Assembly: GCA_963666705.2 (NCBI GenBank)
Contig: CAXXKO010000025.1
Span: 62,001-126,000, forward strand
DNA from: G963666705 sp963666705
GTDB taxonomy: Bacteria; Pseudomonadota; Alphaproteobacteria; CADEGL01
Reading direction: 5' to 3'
Length of the DNA: 64,000 bases
Below, in pieces: positions 61,170 to 64,000 of the stretch. The notes beneath the pieces are model-generated. The model worked only from the letters and a program-made list of their open reading frames with translations. It was not told the DNA's origin and ran no database searches. Positions within the stretch are counted from its first letter, which is position 1. Each line of letters begins with the position of its first letter. A program made the translations under genes and the position numbers.

Positions 61170-61964
61170 ATGAGCGATGTCTACGACAAGTACGAGGAGC
61201 TGAAGGTCGAGCGGCGCGGGGGCGGCGTGGTGCTGGTCACCCTCAACCGGCCCCAGGTGCTCAACGCCATGACCTACACCATGCATGGCGAGCTGGCGCG
61301 CATCTGGGACGACGTGGACCGCGACCCGGCGACGCGGGTGGCCGTGGTCACGGGGGCGGGCCGGGCCTTCTGCTCGGGCAACGATTTGCGCAACCCCGAC
61401 CCCGACTACGACGGCGTGCGCGAGATCATGAAGGACGCCCTCCTCATCGTGCGCGGCATGATCGAGTGCGAGAAGCCCATCATCTCGGCCATCAACGGCG
61501 TCGCCGTGGGGGCCGGCCTCGCCGTCGCCCTCCTGGCCGACGTCTCGGTCGCGGCCGAGGACGCGAAGCTCATCGACGGCCACGCCAAGGTCGGCGTGGC
61601 GGCGGGCGACCATGCCTGTCTGCTGTGGCCGCTCCTCTGCGGCATGGCCAGGGCCAAGTATTTCCTCTGGGACCTCGAGCCCCTCACGGGCAAGCGCGCG
61701 GCCGAGATCGGCATCGTGACCATGGCCCTGCCGGCCGGGGAAGTGCTCGAGAAGGCGCTCGAGATGGCCGGACGCCTGGCCGAGATGTCCCAGCCCGCGA
61801 TCCGCGGCACCAAGCGCGCGATCAACGGCTGGCTGCGCCAGGCCATGCCCCTCTTCGAGCATTCGGCGGCGCTCGAGATGGCGGATTTCTTCGGCCCCGA
61901 CGTCCACGCCGCGCGCGAGGCCTTCCGCGCCAAGCGCCCGGTCAAGTTCCCCTCGGCGCGCTAG
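61170..61964 (+). CDS. enoyl-CoA hydratase/isomerase family protein
   Basis: The 264-residue crotonase-fold protein has oxyanion-hole segments AGRAFCSGNDLRN and INGVAVGAGLAVALLADVSVA. The usual Glu in the latter segment is missing (GAGLAV), so classic hydratase activity is not certain and an isomerase or hydrolase role is possible. AEIGIVTMALPAGEVLEKALEMAGRLAEMSQPAIRGTKRAIN is typical for the C-terminal half. It is the last gene of the LLM-VOC-crotonase unit. Confidence 0.9.
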   Translation: MSDVYDKYEELKVERRGGGVVLVTLNRPQVLNAMTYTMHGELARIWDDVDRDPATRVAVVTGAGRAFCSGNDLRNPDPDYDGVREIMKDALLIVRGMIECEKPIISAINGVAVGAGLAVALLADVSVAAEDAKLIDGHAKVGVAAGDHACLLWPLLCGMARAKYFLWDLEPLTGKRAAEIGIVTMALPAGEVLEKALEMAGRLAEMSQPAIRGTKRAINGWLRQAMPLFEHSAALEMADFFGPDVHAAREAFRAKRPVKFPSAR

Positions 61965-62148
61965 TGGTTCGCGTCTGACACTTGGAACCCTCTCCCCAGC
62001 GGGGAGAGGGAGGGACCCGCGAAGCGGGAGGGTGAGGGGGAGCGCGTCGGCGCGTTAAAAAGAGTCTTTCCGCCGCCTGCCGGCGGCCGCGCCCTCACCC
62101 GGCGCGCCATGCGCGCCACCCTCTCCCCCAAGGGGAGAGGCCTCGAAA
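61962..62148. repeat. GC-rich dispersed intergenic repeat (copy 2)
   Basis: It shares the start TAGTGGTTCGCGTCTG.CACT and the GACCCGCGAAGCGGGAGGG unit with 3218-3436. It contains the strong hairpin CCTCTCCCC-AGC-GGGGAGAGG just after the crotonase gene and may serve as a terminator there. Confidence 0.8.
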
Positions 62149-62229
62149 CATCAAAATCGAGCCACACTCGCGACCTCGGACGGCCGCCCCGCGACGACGC
62201 GAAAAAATCGCCGTCCGGTCGCCGTGACG

Positions 62230-63639
62230 TGTAGATAGCGAATTAAGTTGGCCGGTTTATGTAGCACATCGATTGACCGCTCTGTTGATGTTGTGGCGCC
62301 TGTGGGGAAGTGGTCAGGTCGGCGTAGCCGAGCTGTCCACTTATCCACGGGCGGGTCGCGTCGAGCGGCATCACGCGGCCCTCTTCATGGTGTCTCCTTC
62401 CAGAAGCGCGCCATCGCCTCGGTAGCGGGCGATCGGGCGCGGCCCGTGGAATATGGCGTAGGTGGCGTCCGGATAGTGGTGGACGCGGACCTTGGCCTTG
62501 ACGTAGTGCGGCCTCAGCGATGACGGCGGGATCTGCAGGACGATGCCGTGGAAGCGTACGGTGTTGTCGTTGCCGACGGTGCGCGTCTCCTGGACGCACA
62601 GCACGTCGCGCCACTGTTCCGCCGGCACGGCGACGAAGGCCGAGCCCGGCTCTTCGGGAGCGATCGCGAAGCGCGCATTGTAGTCGGGAATGAAGGTCTC
62701 GGCGAGGAAGCGGTTGGCCCCTTCGATCGTCGAGACGCCGGCCAATGCCAACTCCTTGGGGAGCCGGTCCTGCAAGGTGCGGAAGGCGCGCTCGGAGCGC
62801 CCGCGCGCCTCCGGCGAATAGGCCGCGATGTGCTCGATGCCGAGCTGGGCCAAGGCCCGTCCGAGCTGGGAGGGCTTGTCGCGGTCCACCTTGCCACCCG
62901 CCTGGGGGGTGTGGAAGTAGTGGCTCGCGCGGTCGGTGTAGAGCGCGCACGGCAGCCCGTGCCGGCCGAACACCTCGCCCAGCCCCTGGAAGCTCGACAT
63001 GGTGCCCTCCTCGGCGACCAGGAAGCCCGAGTAGATCGCCCCGCTCGCATCGTCCAGAGAGACGATCATATCCTGCTCTTCGTCGCGGCCCGGCAGCCAG
63101 CGGTGCGTCGAGCCGTCCTGATGCAGCATCATGCCCACGAGCGGCCGCCGCGGCCGCTTGCGCCGGTGCGCCCCGCGCCTGGGCGCCGGCGCCGCCAGGC
63201 CGCGGCCGTGGAGAAACGTCTTGGTCCAGGTGTAACCCCAGCGGAAGCCGTGGTCCTTCACCAGGTGCTCGTGGAAGTGCTTGACCGTGAAACCCGCGTA
63301 GCGCTCGCGGTAAAGAGCTTCGACCCGCATCGCCTCGTCCACCGGCACCCGCTTGGGCGACGGCTTGCCCAGACGCCGGTCCAGAAGCCCCGCATCGCCC
63401 TCACACTCGAAACGACGGCACCAGCGCCGAAACGTGCGCTCGCCGACCCCAAGCACCTCCGCCGCCTCCAACTGGCTCAACGATCCCGCCTCACAACGAC
63501 CGAAAACATCCCGAAACCTCATCATGCGCACACCTTGCAAAACATCTGTCCGTCTCATCCCACCCCCTTCAAACAGGAGGCTCAATAAACCGGACAGATC
63601 GTGTGCTACATAGAACGGACAGATCGTGTGCTATCTACA
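62230..63639 (-). mobile_element. ISNCY/IS1202-like insertion sequence
   Basis: The 1410-bp element ends in TGTAGATAGC / GCTATCTACA. It is flanked by an exact 16-bp direct repeat TCCGGTCGCCGTGACG (62214-62229 and 63640-63655). The right end also has a repeated CGGACAGATCGTGTGCTA block, probably transposase binding sites. Long target duplications are reported for the IS1202 group. Confidence 0.9.
62371..63558 (-). CDS. ISNCY-type DDE transposase
   Basis: The 395-residue integrase-fold transposase from ATG 63558 (MRRTDVLQGVRMMRFRDVF) has an N-terminal helix-turn-helix (SQLEAAEVLGVGERTFRRWCRRFE) and a DDE core with Asp in MMLHQDGSTHRWL, Asp in LYTDRASHYF and Glu in EARGRSERAFRTLQ. It appears intact. 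It mobilises the surrounding element, which lies between the crotonase gene and a Rieske oxygenase gene. Confidence 0.88.
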   Translation of the reverse strand: MRRTDVLQGVRMMRFRDVFGRCEAGSLSQLEAAEVLGVGERTFRRWCRRFECEGDAGLLDRRLGKPSPKRVPVDEAMRVEALYRERYAGFTVKHFHEHLVKDHGFRWGYTWTKTFLHGRGLAAPAPRRGAHRRKRPRRPLVGMMLHQDGSTHRWLPGRDEEQDMIVSLDDASGAIYSGFLVAEEGTMSSFQGLGEVFGRHGLPCALYTDRASHYFHTPQAGGKVDRDKPSQLGRALAQLGIEHIAAYSPEARGRSERAFRTLQDRLPKELALAGVSTIEGANRFLAETFIPDYNARFAIAPEEPGSAFVAVPAEQWRDVLCVQETRTVGNDNTVRFHGIVLQIPPSSLRPHYVKAKVRVHHYPDATYAIFHGPRPIARYRGDGALLEGDTMKRAA

Positions 63640-63734
63640 TCCGGTCGCCGTGACGGGGACGGCGCGCGCATCCCGTGCTATATTCGCGGCACGCGCGAGG
63701 ATCGACGCGGACCATGGGGCCGGGGGTATCAGCC

Positions 63735-64000
63735 ATGACCGTTGCGCAGTTGTCGCCCTGCGGCGGGGCCGACCTCTTCGACGCCGACGCGGCCCGGTCC
63801 TTTACGCTCGATGCCCAGCTCTACTATGACGCCGAAATCTTCGAACACGAGAAGGCGGCGATCTTCCACCGGGCCTGGATGCAGGTCTTGCATGTGGAGG
63901 AGGTCCCGGAGACGGGCGACTACTTCACCTGCAAGGTGATCGACCAGAGCCTGTTCGTGATCCGGTTCGTGGCCCGCTTCGACGTGGTCTCCTATTACGT
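63735..64000 (+). CDS. aromatic ring-hydroxylating (Rieske) oxygenase alpha subunit, 3' partial
   Basis: The frame starts at ATG 63735 (MTVAQLSPCGGADLFDADAA) and is still open at the window end, 88 codons in. FTLDAQLYYDAEIFEHEKAAIFHRAWMQVLHVEEVPETGDYFT matches the N-terminus of Rieske non-haem iron oxygenase alpha subunits. The Cys/His Rieske site lies beyond the window. Relatives demethylate betaines or hydroxylate aromatic rings. One end of the 16-bp IS target repeat lies about 80 bp upstream, so the IS may have split the promoter region. Confidence 0.72.
   Translation, partial: MTVAQLSPCGGADLFDADAARSFTLDAQLYYDAEIFEHEKAAIFHRAWMQVLHVEEVPETGDYFTCKVIDQSLFVIRFVARFDVVSYY

Overview
The window is high-GC DNA with the gene content and intergenic repeat style of an alphaproteobacterium, probably Rhodospirillales-like. 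The evidence is a hybrid kinase/OmpR pair, argC, many EamA and GST genes, and small palindromic intergenic repeats typical of that class. No rRNA, tRNA or CRISPR array was seen. Most genes are catabolic or accessory, and the region has been heavily remodelled by insertion sequences (IS) and small palindromic elements.

Layout. 1-3.2 kb: two-component system, then argC. 3.4-8.6 kb: Sel1-repeat protein, then a caspase-like gene whose start lies inside a palindromic element (MITE-1) and whose body is split by an IS256-type element. 8.9-11 kb: a lower-GC island with a LysR regulator and an EamA exporter frameshifted by a 140-bp tandem duplication. 11.2-15.3 kb: five consecutive genes of the maleate isomerase / arylmalonate decarboxylase family. 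15.4-23 kb: periplasmic protein, gamma carbonic anhydrase-like protein, LLM oxidoreductase broken by MITE-1, GST, MFS transporter, acyl-CoA dehydrogenase, and NnrS with an internal stop. 23.2-28.1 kb: tight minus-strand operon EamA - M24 - Asp/Glu racemase - Asp/Glu racemase - M20 amidohydrolase. 28.3-32.5 kb: PIN toxin-like pair, M24 protein and EthD protein, the last cut by an IS630-type element. 32.7-42.1 kb: EamA, 2-hydroxyacid dehydrogenase, two SDRs, PhyH dioxygenase, SLC13/TrkA-C transporter, two GSTs, acyl-CoA dehydrogenase. 42.1-58.1 kb: a block rich in pairs (two P5C reductase-like, two proline racemase-like, two FMN/FAD demethylase-like, two Rid proteins) with EamA and M24 genes and two more IS. 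58.2-62 kb: a thioesterase-TetR fusion, then an LLM / VOC / enoyl-CoA hydratase operon. 62.2-64 kb: an IS with a 16-bp target duplication and the start of a Rieske oxygenase gene.

How it fits together (inference). The enzymes point to import and breakdown of small amino-acid, imino-acid or amide compounds: EamA and MFS carriers, creatinase-like M24 hydrolases, M20 deacylase, racemases, P5C-type reductases, TMADH-like demethylases and Rid imine deaminases. Substrates cannot be read from sequence.

Several genes can be repaired on paper. Removing the IS256-type element plus one 9-bp repeat rejoins the caspase gene. Removing MITE-1 plus one CTAG rejoins a Rid gene. Removing the IS630-type element plus one TTA rejoins the EthD gene. 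Collapsing a 140-bp repeat restores the EamA gene. These reconstructions define the element ends and are the strongest new observations here.
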